A DNA stretch of 64,000 nucleotides, from assembly GCA_049840515.1 (NCBI GenBank), contig JASGKW010000007.1:33691-97690 (forward strand), read 5' to 3'. This document shows positions 17,599-26,557 of the stretch, piece by piece. The notes below the pieces were generated by a model, which saw only the letters and a list, made by a program, of their open reading frames with translations, was not told the origin of the DNA and did not search any database. The DNA comes from Muricomes sp049840515. GTDB taxonomy: Bacteria; Bacillota; Clostridia; Lachnospirales; Lachnospiraceae. The number at the start of each line of letters is the position of its first letter. The stretch's first letter is position 1. The position numbers were made by a program, and so were the translations under genes.

Positions 17599-17628
17599 TT
17601 GACTTTGATTAAAGACAGATGTTATACT
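17599..17628 (+). promoter_or_regulatory. Internal promoter ahead of rpmJ
   Basis: TTGACT (17599-17604) and TATACT (17623-17628) with an 18-bp spacer, in the gap between infA and rpmJ. It would drive rpmJ and the alpha operon separately. Confidence 0.65.
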
Positions 17629-17742
17629 ATGGAATGGCTGTTTTTGGATAGGTGTGCCCAAAAGGAGCTTGTAACGTATACCAGATTGAACAGTAGTAGT
17701 TCAATAAGTATGGCTGAGCAAAGGATGGAAGGAGGATTTGAC

Positions 17743-17856
17743 ATGAAGGTTAGATCATCAGTAAAACCAATTTGTGAAAAATGCAAAATTATTAAAAGAA
17801 AAGGAAGCATCAGAGTAATCTGTGAGAATCCGAAACACAAACAAAGACAAGGTTAG
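17743..17856 (+). CDS. rpmJ: 50S ribosomal protein L36
   Basis: A 37-residue zinc-binding (C+) L36 with the CEKCK...CENPKH ligand set. GGAGGATTT precedes the ATG. Longer upstream in-frame codons are not needed. Confidence 0.95.
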   Translation: MKVRSSVKPICEKCKIIKRKGSIRVICENPKHKQRQG

Positions 17857-18174
17857 TCAGCAGGTTTGTGAATGAATTAGGCGGCTGACAGCTTGACACA
17901 CCAGGAAGTGTGTGGGGCTGTTTAATATACAGTAAGGATACACCATACTGCTGAGATGCAGGTACCGCGAGTGGTGGTCTTTTATTAGGAATGTTACCAC
18001 TGTATATTGCTTATAATACCCGGTTTCATTTGCGGAGAACTATCTAAACCGGGAAAGGGTGTGCATAAACTGTATGCCTGGATGTTTGAGGAAGATGGAA
18101 GCACCTTTCCGGTATCTGAAGGACATCCCAGTTAGGGACAATATGAAAACAGATTTGAAATGGAGGAAAGACAC
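17857..18174 (+). promoter_or_regulatory. Structured leader between rpmJ and rpsM
   Basis: A 318-base non-coding stretch. CCCGGTTT (from about 18018) pairs with AAACCGGG (about 18046-18053), and ATATACAGT near 17926 can pair with ACTGTATAT near 18000. A further GGGATGTCC/GGACATCCC-like pairing is possible before rpsM. This fits an S4- or S13-responsive alpha-operon leader, but the ligand is inferred only from position. Confidence 0.45.
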
Positions 18175-18543
18175 ATGGCTCGTATTGCAGGTGTAGACTT
18201 ACCAAGAGACAAACGTGTAGAAATCGGCTTGACTTATATCTATGGAATTGGCAGAACAAGCGCAAGCCGTATTTTGGCAGAAGCAGGAGTAAATCCTGAC
18301 ACTCGTGTAAGAGATTTGACTACCGAGGATGTAAAGAAAATCAGCGAAGTGATTGATGAGACTCAGACCGTAGAAGGTGATTTGAGAAGAGAAATCCAGC
18401 TGAATATCAAGAGATTGAAAGAAATCGGCTGCTATCGCGGAATCCGTCACAGAAAAGGACTTCCAGTGCGTGGACAGAAGACAAAGACTAATGCAAGAAC
18501 ATGCAAAGGTCCAAAGAGAACAGTAGCTAATAAGAAGAAATAA
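18175..18543 (+). CDS. rpsM: 30S ribosomal protein S13
   Basis: S13 (122 aa) contacts the P-site tRNA and bridges the subunits. MARIAGVDLPRDKRVEIGLTY, GIRHRKGLPVRGQKTKTNART (each shortened) are diagnostic. ATG 18175 is used because TGGAGGA precedes it; an upstream in-frame ATG at 18160 is inside the leader. Confidence 0.97.
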   Translation: MARIAGVDLPRDKRVEIGLTYIYGIGRTSASRILAEAGVNPDTRVRDLTTEDVKKISEVIDETQTVEGDLRREIQLNIKRLKEIGCYRGIRHRKGLPVRGQKTKTNARTCKGPKRTVANKKK

Positions 18544-18596
18544 GGCATTTGCCGAAACAAATTATTCATAGAATTCGAGAAAGTAGGTTAGTTTAA

Positions 18597-18992
18597 ATGG
18601 CTAAAAAAGTTACCAAAAAAGTGACAAAAAAACGTGTCAAGAAAAACGTTGAACGGGGACAAGCACACATCCAGTCATCTTTTAATAATACAATCGTTAC
18701 ATTAACAGATGCACAGGGAAATGCTCTTTCATGGGCAAGTGCAGGCGGTCTGGGATTTAGAGGTTCAAGGAAATCTACTCCATATGCAGCACAGACAGCA
18801 GCAGAGACAGCAGCAAAGGCAGCATTAATTCATGGCCTGAAAACAGTGGACGTTTTTGTAAAGGGTCCGGGATCAGGCAGAGAAGCAGCAATCCGTGCGC
18901 TTCAGGCATGCGGTATTGATGTAACAAGTATCAAAGACGTGACACCAGTACCACACAACGGATGCCGTCCTTCAAAACGCAGAAGAGTATAA
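18597..18992 (+). CDS. rpsK: 30S ribosomal protein S11
   Basis: S11 (131 aa) lines the platform near the Shine-Dalgarno helix. AHIQSSFNNTIVTLTDAQGN, GFRGSRKSTPYAAQ and PHNGCRPSKRRRV are typical. The Lys-rich N-terminus is common in clostridia. Confidence 0.97.
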   Translation: MAKKVTKKVTKKRVKKNVERGQAHIQSSFNNTIVTLTDAQGNALSWASAGGLGFRGSRKSTPYAAQTAAETAAKAALIHGLKTVDVFVKGPGSGREAAIRALQACGIDVTSIKDVTPVPHNGCRPSKRRRV

Positions 18993-19095
18993 TTTCGGGG
19001 CGTTTTGGATATTCACGATAAGAAGCGTAAGTCGCAGGTACAGTGTGCATGAGGCACGGTAAGTCCCTGCGGATAATGATAGGAGGAAGCTAAAC

Positions 19096-19689
19096 ATGGC
19101 AGTAAATAGAGTTCCAGTTCTTAAAAGATGCCGTTCATTAGGTATGGACCCAATCTATTTAGGAATTAACAAAAAATCAAAAAGACAGTTGAAAAGAGCA
19201 AATAGAAAAATGAGCGAGTATGGTCTTCAGTTACGTGAGAAGCAGAAAGCAAAATTTATCTATGGCGTATTGGAGAAACCTTTTAGAAATTACTATGCAA
19301 AAGCAAAACAGATGGATGGTATGACAGGTGAGAACCTGATGATTCTTCTGGAGAGCAGACTTGACAATGTAATCTTCCGTATGGGATTTGCAAGAACAAG
19401 AAAAGAAGCAAGACAGATTGTTGATCACAAGCATGTTATGGTAAACGGCAAACAGGTAAATATTCCATCTTACATTGTAAAAGCCGGAGATACAGTTGAA
19501 ATCAAAGAGAAACACAAAGGAAGCCAGAGATACAAAGATGTCCTCGAAGTGACAGGCGGAAACTTGATTCCTGACTGGTTGGAAGTAGATTCTGAAAACC
19601 TGAAAGGTATAATTAAGGAACTTCCTGCAAGAGCGGCAATTGATGTGCCTGTTGATGAGATGTTGATTGTCGAGTTATACTCTAAATAA
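19096..19689 (+). CDS. rpsD: 30S ribosomal protein S4
   Basis: S4 (197 aa) nucleates small-subunit assembly and often autoregulates this operon. It has the clostridial N-terminus without zinc cysteines (RVPVLKRCRSLGMDP) and the S4 RNA-binding domain ESRLDNVIFRMGFARTRKEA. TAGGAGGAAG precedes ATG 19096. Confidence 0.97.
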   Translation: MAVNRVPVLKRCRSLGMDPIYLGINKKSKRQLKRANRKMSEYGLQLREKQKAKFIYGVLEKPFRNYYAKAKQMDGMTGENLMILLESRLDNVIFRMGFARTRKEARQIVDHKHVMVNGKQVNIPSYIVKAGDTVEIKEKHKGSQRYKDVLEVTGGNLIPDWLEVDSENLKGIIKELPARAAIDVPVDEMLIVELYSK

Positions 19690-19777
19690 TCCTTAGATTA
19701 GTTTGGCTGATTTTATCAGCTCGATATTTAACATTTTACCCCTCAACATATTTTAACCCATAAGGAGGGTCTGTGTA

Positions 19778-20737
19778 GTGTTTGATTTTAATAAACCTAA
19801 TATTGAAATTACTGAAATTTCAGAAGATAAGAAATATGGAAGATTTGTTGTAGAGCCTCTGGAAAGAGGATATGGCACAACATTGGGCAACTCCCTGAGA
19901 AGAATTATGCTTTCTTCTCTTCCGGGAGCAGCTATCAGTTCCGTTAAGATTGACGGGGTTCTTCACGAATTCAGTTCCATTCCGGGTGTAAAAGAAGATG
20001 TGACCGAGATTATCATGAATTTAAAAGGATTGGCAATCAAGAATACATCAGAATCAGACGAAGTAAAGACTGCATATATCGAATTTGAGGGTGAAGGCGT
20101 TGTAACAGGTGCTGACATCCAGGCGGATCCCGATATTGAGATTATGAATCCTGACCAGGTCATTGCCACTTTAAGCGGCGGTAAGGACAGCAAGCTGTAC
20201 ATGGAACTTACCATTACAAAAGGCAGAGGATACGTAAGCGCAGACAAGAATAAGAATGAAGACTTACCGATTGGTGTTATTCCGATTGATTCCATCTATA
20301 CACCGGTAGAGCGTGTTAATCTTACGGTGGAGAATACACGTGTCGGCCAGATTACAGACTATGATAAGCTTACATTAGATGTATGGACAAAGGGAACATT
20401 GCTCCCGGATGAGGCTGTCAGTCTTGCCGCAAAAGTACTCAGTGAACATCTGAAATTATTCATTGATTTATCAGAAGTAGCTCAGGCTGCCGAAGTTATG
20501 ATTGAAAAAGAAGATGATGAGAAAGAAAAGGTACTGGAGATGAGCATTGATGAACTTGAGCTTTCTGTTCGTTCATACAACTGTCTCAAGAGAGCCGGTA
20601 TCAACACCGTAGAAGAACTTACAAACAAGACACCTGAAGATATGATGAAGGTGCGCAACCTTGGACGTAAGTCATTAGAAGAAGTATTAGCTAAGCTGAA
20701 GGAATTAAACCTTGAGCTGAATCAGGGTGACGAGTAA
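19778..20737 (+). CDS. rpoA: RNA polymerase alpha subunit
   Basis: Alpha (319 aa) nucleates RNA polymerase assembly through its N-terminal domain (EPLERGYGTTLGNSLRRIML) and contacts DNA and activators through its C-terminal domain (ELELSVRSYNCLKRAGINTV). GTG start at 19778 behind AAGGAGGGT. Full length. Confidence 0.97.
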   Translation: MFDFNKPNIEITEISEDKKYGRFVVEPLERGYGTTLGNSLRRIMLSSLPGAAISSVKIDGVLHEFSSIPGVKEDVTEIIMNLKGLAIKNTSESDEVKTAYIEFEGEGVVTGADIQADPDIEIMNPDQVIATLSGGKDSKLYMELTITKGRGYVSADKNKNEDLPIGVIPIDSIYTPVERVNLTVENTRVGQITDYDKLTLDVWTKGTLLPDEAVSLAAKVLSEHLKLFIDLSEVAQAAEVMIEKEDDEKEKVLEMSIDELELSVRSYNCLKRAGINTVEELTNKTPEDMMKVRNLGRKSLEEVLAKLKELNLELNQGDE

Positions 20738-20858
20738 TCGCAGCCCTATATATTATTTTTTAAATCATTCTGTCAGTAAGCCCGATGTGCATGGCAGGCG
20801 GATTTGATTAGTAAGCCCGAAGATGCATAACCAAATCAAAAATGGAGGAAATAAAACA

Positions 20859-21395
20859 ATGGCAAAATACAGAAAACTTGGCCGTACATCCAGCCAGAGA
20901 AAAGCCTTGATAAGAAATCAGGTAACAGCACTACTGAACAACGGTAGAATTGTTACTACAGAAGCTAAAGCAAAAGAAATCCGCAAAGTAGCAGAAGGAT
21001 TAGTTGCTCTGGCAGTAAAAGAAAAAGATAACTTTGAAGAAGTAACTGTAAAAGCAAAGGTTGCACGCAAAGATAAAGACGGAAAAAGAGTCAAAGAAGT
21101 TGTTGATGGTAAGAAAGTTACTGTATACGACGAAGTTGAAAAGACAATCAAGAAAGATAAACCAAGCAGACTTCACGCAAGAAGAGAGATGCTGAAAGTT
21201 CTTTACTCTGTAAAAGAAGTTCCTACTTCACCAGCAGGCAAAAGAAAGAATACAAAAGAAGTTGATTTAGTTGAGAAGTTATTCTCAGAAGTTGCTCCAA
21301 AATATGTAAGCCGCAACGGTGGTTACACAAGAATCGTAAAGATTGGCCAGCGTAAAGGTGATGCAGCTATGGAAGTATTGCTTGAATTGGTGTAA
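20859..21395 (+). CDS. rplQ: 50S ribosomal protein L17 (long form)
   Basis: L17 lies near the tunnel exit. It starts MAKYRKLGRTSSQRKALIRN and ends GGYTRIVKIGQRKGDAAMEV, as expected, but is 178 aa where most are about 115-130. A charged insert of about 50 residues (KVARKDKDGKRVKEVVDGKK region) sits in the middle, as in Lachnospiraceae. ATG 20859 behind TGGAGGA is chosen over ATG 20823. Confidence 0.96.
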   Translation: MAKYRKLGRTSSQRKALIRNQVTALLNNGRIVTTEAKAKEIRKVAEGLVALAVKEKDNFEEVTVKAKVARKDKDGKRVKEVVDGKKVTVYDEVEKTIKKDKPSRLHARREMLKVLYSVKEVPTSPAGKRKNTKEVDLVEKLFSEVAPKYVSRNGGYTRIVKIGQRKGDAAMEVLLELV

Positions 21396-21415
21396 TTCCA
21401 ACATATAAAACCAGG

Positions 21416-21463
21416 ACAGGGGACAAAACATGATTTTGAATTGTGTTTTGTCCCCTGTTTTTG
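21416..21463 (+). terminator. Terminator of the alpha operon
   Basis: A perfect 15-bp stem, ACAGGGGACAAAACA (21416-21430) with TGTTTTGTCCCCTGT (21444-21458), followed by TTTTT. It ends the 16-kb ribosomal cluster. Confidence 0.92.
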
Positions 21464-21495
21464 TATTTAAATATGTGCAATTCGACTAAAATGAT

Positions 21496-21535
21496 AATAA
21501 TTTAACGTTAATATTTTAACGTTAAATTATTGACA
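21496..21535 (+). promoter_or_regulatory. Rex-like operator overlapping the adhE promoter
   Basis: A perfect 16-bp inverted repeat around TATT (21496-21531). Its core, CGTTAA-TATT-TTAACG, resembles the clostridial Rex consensus TTGTTAA-N4-TTAACAA. The right arm runs into a TTGACA -35 box (21530-21535), with a weak TGTAAA -10 about 16 bp on. Rex would repress adhE when NADH is low. Confidence 0.7.
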
Positions 21536-21635
21536 AATGAATGTACTCTATTGTAAACTAGGTTTAGTTGCTAATGGCATGATTCAAGATAACTAAGTAG
21601 TGAACAAAAACCCAATTACAGGAGGAACAGTGAAA

Positions 21636-24254
21636 ATGGCAAAAAAAGATAAGATAATCGTTCCAGCGATTGTTGATAGTGTAGAGACACTGGCAGCGAA
21701 GATGCAGGCAATGCGTGAAGCACAGAAAGTATTTGCTACATACACTCAGGAGCAGGTAGATAGGATTTTCTTTGCGGCGGCTATGGCAGCCAACAAACAG
21801 CGTATTCCACTTGCAAAGATGGCAGTGGAGGAGACCCAGAGAGGTATTGTTGAAGATAAGGTTATCAAAAATATTTATGCAGCAGAATATATTTATAACG
21901 CTTATAAAAATACAAAGACATGCGGCGTCATTGAGGAAGACCCGGCATATGGAGTTAAGAAGATTGCAGAGCCGCTTGGATTGATTGCGGCAGTCATTCC
22001 TACCACAAATCCGACATCCACTGCTATTTTCAAGACCCTGCTCAGTCTGAAAACAAGAAATGCCATCATTATCAGCCCTCATCCGGCTGCCAAGAAATGT
22101 ACCATCGAGGCGTCAAAGATTGTTTTGGATGCGGCTGTAAAAGCAGGTGCGCCGGAGGGAATCATTGGCTGGATAGACGGACCTTCTCTTGAACTGACAA
22201 ATCAGGTTATGAGAGATGCAGATATGATTCTGGCCACAGGCGGACCTGGAATGGTAAAGGCGGCATATTCATCAGGCAAGCCGGCAATCGGTGTGGGTCC
22301 TGGAAATACACCAGTTATCATTGACGATACAGCAGATATCAAGATGGCAGTAAACTCTATCATCGTGTCTAAAACATTTGACAATGGTATGATTTGCGCT
22401 TCTGAGCAGTCTGTAACAGTTCTTGAGAGCATATATGAGGAAGTGAAGAAAGAGTTCGCATATCGTGGATGCTATTTCCTGAAAAAGGGTGAGGAGCTTG
22501 ATAAAGTGCGCAAGACTATTATTATCAACGGAGCACTGAATGCAAAAATCCCTGGAAAATCAGCATATGATATTGCTAAGATGGCCGGCATAGAAGTTCC
22601 GGAAAATACAAAGATTTTGATTGGTGAAGTTGAATCTGTAGAGCCTTCTGAGGAATTTGCACATGAAAAATTATCTCCTGTACTTGCAATGTACAAGGCA
22701 AAAACGTTTGATGAAGCGCTGGAAAAGGCTGAGAAACTTGTTGCAGATGGCGGATTCGGACATACTTCTTCACTCTACATAAATACATGCGAGAAAGAGA
22801 AAATGGCGAAGCATGCTGAAGCAATGAAGACTGGACGTATCTTGGTTAATACACCTTCTTCTCAGGGGGGTATCGGAGACCTTTACAACTTCAAATTAGC
22901 TCCCTCCCTTACTCTGGGATGCGGCTCATGGGGCGGAAACGCTGTATCTGAGAACGTAGGAGTGAAACATTTATTGAATGTAAAGACAGTGGCCGAGAGG
23001 AGAGAAAATATGCTTTGGTTCAGAGTACCTGAAAAGGTTTATTTCAAGAAGGGATGTATGCCGGTAGCGCTCAATGAACTTGGAACAGTGCTGAAAAAGA
23101 AAAAAGCTTTTATTGTAACTGACTCCTTCTTATATAAAAATGGAAATGTAGCTCCGATTGAGGCAAAATTAGATGAGATGGGAATTCAGCATACATGTTT
23201 CTATGACGTTGCTCCCGACCCGACATTACAGTGTGCGAGAAAAGGTGCAGAGATGATGGCATCCTTTGAGCCTGATACAATTATCGCGCTGGGCGGCGGC
23301 TCTGCTATGGACGCAGCCAAGATTATGTGGCTGATGTATGAGCATCCAGAGGCAGATTTTGAAGACCTGGCTATGAACTTTATGGATATTCTTAAGAGAG
23401 TATATACATTCCCTGAGATGGGCGAGAAAGCATATTTTGTAGCGATTCCAACCTCTTCAGGAACTGGTTCTGAGGTGACACCGTTTGCAATCATCACAGA
23501 TGCAGATACAGGCGTAAAATGGCCTCTGGCGGACTATCAGCTTCTGCCGAATATGGCTATCGTGGATGTAGACAACATGATGCAGCAGCCTAAGGGACTG
23601 ACAAGCGCTTCTGGCATTGATGTTATGACACACGCTATTGAATCCTATGTTTCTGTTATGGCTACGGATTATACACAGAGTATGTCTATGAACGCTGCAA
23701 AAACAGTATTTGATTATCTGCCGTCAGCATATGAAAATGGAGCAGGTGACCCGGAGGCCCGCGAGAAGATGGCGAATGCATCCTGCATGGCAGGTATGGC
23801 TTTTGCAAATGCTTTCCTGGGAATCAACCACTCTATGGCTCATAAGCTGGGCGCATTCCACCACCTGCCACACGGTGTTGCCAATGCAGTTCTTATGGTA
23901 GAGGTTATGAAATATAATGCTGATGAAGCACCAATTAAGATGGGAACCTTCTCTCAGTATAAATATCCATGTGCACTCGCAAGATACGCTGAATTAGGCC
24001 GTTTTGTAGGATGCACCGGAAAGGATGATAAGGAAGTACTTGATAATCTTATTGTTAAATTAGAAGACTTGAAAGCGAAAATTGGAATCAAGAAGACAAT
24101 CAAAGAGTACGGAATTGATGAGAAATACTTCCTTGATACTTTGGATGATATGGTTGAGCAGGCATTTAATGACCAGTGTACAGGTGCCAACCCAAGATAC
24201 CCATTGATGAAAGAACTCAAAGAAATTTACCTGAAATGCTACTATGGCAAATAG
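21636..24254 (+). CDS. adhE: Bifunctional acetaldehyde-CoA / alcohol dehydrogenase
   Basis: AdhE (872 aa) reduces acetyl-CoA to acetaldehyde and then ethanol, oxidising two NADH, and assembles into spirosomes. The N-terminal CoA-acylating aldehyde dehydrogenase has its catalytic Cys at about residue 254 (NGMICASEQS). The C-terminal iron alcohol dehydrogenase shows GGGSAMDAAK, PTSSGTGSEVTPF and the metal-binding HSMAHKLGAFHHLPHG. ATG 21636 follows CAGGAGG; an upstream in-frame GTG at 21600 lacks one. Confidence 0.96.
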   Translation: MAKKDKIIVPAIVDSVETLAAKMQAMREAQKVFATYTQEQVDRIFFAAAMAANKQRIPLAKMAVEETQRGIVEDKVIKNIYAAEYIYNAYKNTKTCGVIEEDPAYGVKKIAEPLGLIAAVIPTTNPTSTAIFKTLLSLKTRNAIIISPHPAAKKCTIEASKIVLDAAVKAGAPEGIIGWIDGPSLELTNQVMRDADMILATGGPGMVKAAYSSGKPAIGVGPGNTPVIIDDTADIKMAVNSIIVSKTFDNGMICASEQSVTVLESIYEEVKKEFAYRGCYFLKKGEELDKVRKTIIINGALNAKIPGKSAYDIAKMAGIEVPENTKILIGEVESVEPSEEFAHEKLSPVLAMYKAKTFDEALEKAEKLVADGGFGHTSSLYINTCEKEKMAKHAEAMKTGRILVNTPSSQGGIGDLYNFKLAPSLTLGCGSWGGNAVSENVGVKHLLNVKTVAERRENMLWFRVPEKVYFKKGCMPVALNELGTVLKKKKAFIVTDSFLYKNGNVAPIEAKLDEMGIQHTCFYDVAPDPTLQCARKGAEMMASFEPDTIIALGGGSAMDAAKIMWLMYEHPEADFEDLAMNFMDILKRVYTFPEMGEKAYFVAIPTSSGTGSEVTPFAIITDADTGVKWPLADYQLLPNMAIVDVDNMMQQPKGLTSASGIDVMTHAIESYVSVMATDYTQSMSMNAAKTVFDYLPSAYENGAGDPEAREKMANASCMAGMAFANAFLGINHSMAHKLGAFHHLPHGVANAVLMVEVMKYNADEAPIKMGTFSQYKYPCALARYAELGRFVGCTGKDDKEVLDNLIVKLEDLKAKIGIKKTIKEYGIDEKYFLDTLDDMVEQAFNDQCTGANPRYPLMKELKEIYLKCYYGK

Positions 24255-24290
24255 ATAGTAATACCAGATTATAAAATCAATGTGAAATAT

Positions 24291-24335
24291 AAAAAAGATA
24301 CCGCGGCATGAATAAATGCTGCGGTATCTTTTTAG
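24291..24335 (+). terminator. Terminator after adhE
   Basis: AAAAGATACCGCGGCAT pairs with ATGCTGCGGTATCTTTT, followed by T residues. With A residues on the left side it may also serve the convergent gene. Confidence 0.85.
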
Positions 24336-24354
24336 TTTAACAGAGTTGCTGTGG

Positions 24355-25455
24355 CTACCACGCCGGGAAGAAAAGGTTGTCCCCCACATTGACACCAGGC
24401 CTGTCCGTTGATCCTGCATACAGGAAGAAGAAACAGTCTGATACAGCGGCCAGCCGTGCTCCATTGATGGCGTCCTGTGCCACGCTATATGCCAAATCGC
24501 TTGGTCCGTTTGCAAGTACTGAATCAAGACGTCCGGTTAATACCGGTTCAAATTGTCCGCCTGCATAGACGACATCAGTAATTGAATTGGGAAATGAAGG
24601 GCTCTGTACCCGGTTCATAATGACTGTTGCAACAGCCAGCATGGAGTCATAATCATGGTGTGCTTCACAATCTAATATAGCAGCAAATACGTCAAGCTCG
24701 CTTCCTGATACGCTCGTGCCCCCTGTGTTGACAACGGTATTGTCATAGCCTCCGCCAGAGTTGTTGGGAGAAGAGACGGGTGTACTTTTTGCGGCGGCTT
24801 CAGCGGCCAGCCTTGCAGCTTCGGCAGCCAGTTTCGCAGCCTCGTCGGCACGTACCTTTTCCAGTTTAGCATTGTATGCGGCCAAATCAGTTGAGGTGGC
24901 CTCCGCTTTACGTGTCAGTTCATTCTGCTGCTTCTCCAAATCTGCATGAAGTTTTTGGATAGAATCCTGCTGGGCCTCCAGCGTATCCTTCTGGTCAGAA
25001 ATTTTCTTTTCGGTTTTCTGAAGTTCAAGCAGCATGTTTCGGTCATACTCGCTGATGTTCTGTATAAAATCTGCCTTATTCAGAAAATCAGTCATGTCAT
25101 CCGCTGAAAAAAGCATCTCCAGCAGTGTTGCATTGCCGGTTTCATACATATACTTAATACGGGCTTTCATATCCGCGTATTGTTTTGCCCTGTTCTTCTC
25201 TGCTTCAGCTAAGGAATCTTTTGTTCTTTGGATCTCACCGTTCGTTACCTCAACTTGCATTTCAGTTGAAGAAATTTTATCACTTATCGTAAGTAGCTCT
25301 TGATTGATGTCTGCAAGCTGACTCTGTAATTCAGAAGTCTTATTTTCCAGACTCTTCTTGTCCTCAGCGTGAACCGGAACAACAGAAACTACTAAGGCGA
25401 TGGAACAGGCAATCATGGCAATAGCTCGTCCCCCGCGGTTTAAACGCAATTTCAT
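24355..25455 (-). CDS. Secreted cell-wall hydrolase (coiled coil + SleB-type domain)
   Basis: A 366-residue protein with a signal peptide (residues about 1-30, ending PVHA-ED). A long PcsB-like coiled coil (30-215) has an Ala/Glu-rich tail, then a Ser/Gly linker. The C-terminal hydrolase_2 domain is of the SleB/CwlJ type: ELDVFAAILDCEAHHDYDSM contains the catalytic Glu, followed by VATVIMNRVQSP and GGQFEPV. It probably cleaves peptidoglycan during division or spore germination. Convergent with adhE. Confidence 0.85.
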   Translation of the reverse strand: MKLRLNRGGRAIAMIACSIALVVSVVPVHAEDKKSLENKTSELQSQLADINQELLTISDKISSTEMQVEVTNGEIQRTKDSLAEAEKNRAKQYADMKARIKYMYETGNATLLEMLFSADDMTDFLNKADFIQNISEYDRNMLLELQKTEKKISDQKDTLEAQQDSIQKLHADLEKQQNELTRKAEATSTDLAAYNAKLEKVRADEAAKLAAEAARLAAEAAAKSTPVSSPNNSGGGYDNTVVNTGGTSVSGSELDVFAAILDCEAHHDYDSMLAVATVIMNRVQSPSFPNSITDVVYAGGQFEPVLTGRLDSVLANGPSDLAYSVAQDAINGARLAAVSDCFFFLYAGSTDRPGVNVGDNLFFPAW

Positions 25456-25561
25456 AATACTAATTCCTTTCTAAAATATTCTGTTACAGTTTCGCCTAAA
25501 CATTATACTACAAATTGCTTTATTAAGCAAACTTTGATAAAATAAAATTTATATAAACATA

Positions 25562-25656
25562 ACAGTTCAGCCATACCATTCATAATTTGGCAGCCAAAAC
25601 AGTCCTTATAAATAAGAGTGTTTATCTGCCAGATTATTTCTGCATGGCTGAACTGT
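25562..25656. repeat. Long imperfect inverted repeat in an intergenic region
   Basis: ACAGTTCAGCCAT (25562-25574) pairs perfectly with ATGGCTGAACTGT (25644-25656), and ATAATTTGGCAG inside pairs with CTGCCAGATTAT with one wobble. The whole 95-base unit can fold as one hairpin between divergent genes. It has no T tail and may be a small palindromic repeat element. Confidence 0.5.
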
Positions 25657-25703
25657 AACCAGACAAATTATGACTTGATTAAGATGTGGAGGATGAAGTA
25701 TTC

Positions 25704-26545
25704 ATGAAGCGGAAGATAAAGATGATAGGGCTGGATTTGGACGGAACCCTTTAAATGATAAAAAGGAACTTCTTCCTTATACGAAGCAGATTCTTAAAAA
25801 GGCTGTTGCTCAGGGTATTGTAATAGTCGTGGCAACGGGCAGACCTTTTTTGGGAATTCCGGAGGAATTAAGACTGGGGTTCGGTATCCGCTACTCGCTT
25901 ACATGCAATGGGGCTAGGGTGGTTGACGGAAAAGAGGAGAAAGTATTGTTTGAAACACTTCTTCCTATAGAAACAGCAAAGAAAGCATTGGAAATTTTCA
26001 GAAAATATGATACATTACAAGAGGTATATTTTGACGGCCAGGGTTATGCAGATGAAGACAGGCTGAAAAATATCCAGCATTATCATCATGATTCCAACAT
26101 GTGGGAATATGTGCTGGGCAGCAGAAAGACAGTGCCGGATATTATGGTGCTGGCGGCGCAGACACATAAAGATGTGGATAAAGTTCAGGCTATATTTGCA
26201 GACAGACAAGAGCAGGATGCAGCGTGGGGAGAATTGGCAAAACACAAGGATATGGTTTTAGCCAGCTCTCTGGGATATAACATAGAAGTCAATGCCCCCC
26301 AGGTGAATAAAGGGATAGCTCTTGTTGAGCTGGGAAATATGCTTGGAATCAGGCCGGAAGAAATTATGGCCTGCGGAGATGGAGATAATGATATTGAAAT
26401 GCTGAAATCAGCCGGACTTGGAGTTGCCATGGACAATGCAGAGGCGGAGGTAAAGGCCGCCGCTGATTACATAACTTTGTCAAATGAAGAAGAAGGTGCA
26501 GCAAGAGCAATCGAAAAATTTGCTTTATTACAGGGGATATGCTAA
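25704..26545 (+). CDS. Cof-type HAD-IIB phosphatase (one-base deletion)
   Basis: A member of the Cof/YidA family that hydrolyses sugar phosphates or other small phosphates. Motif I IGLDLDGTL is at residues about 9-17, and the C-terminal motif ACGDGDNDIEMLKSAGLGVAM is present (split here as ACGDGDNDIEML and SAGLGVAM). The frame breaks near 25752, where CCCTTTAAATGAT lacks one T; with it restored the sequence is GTLLNDKKE. Upstream of uppP with a short gap, so probably co-transcribed. Confidence 0.85.
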
Positions 26546-26557
26546 AGGAGGAGAATT

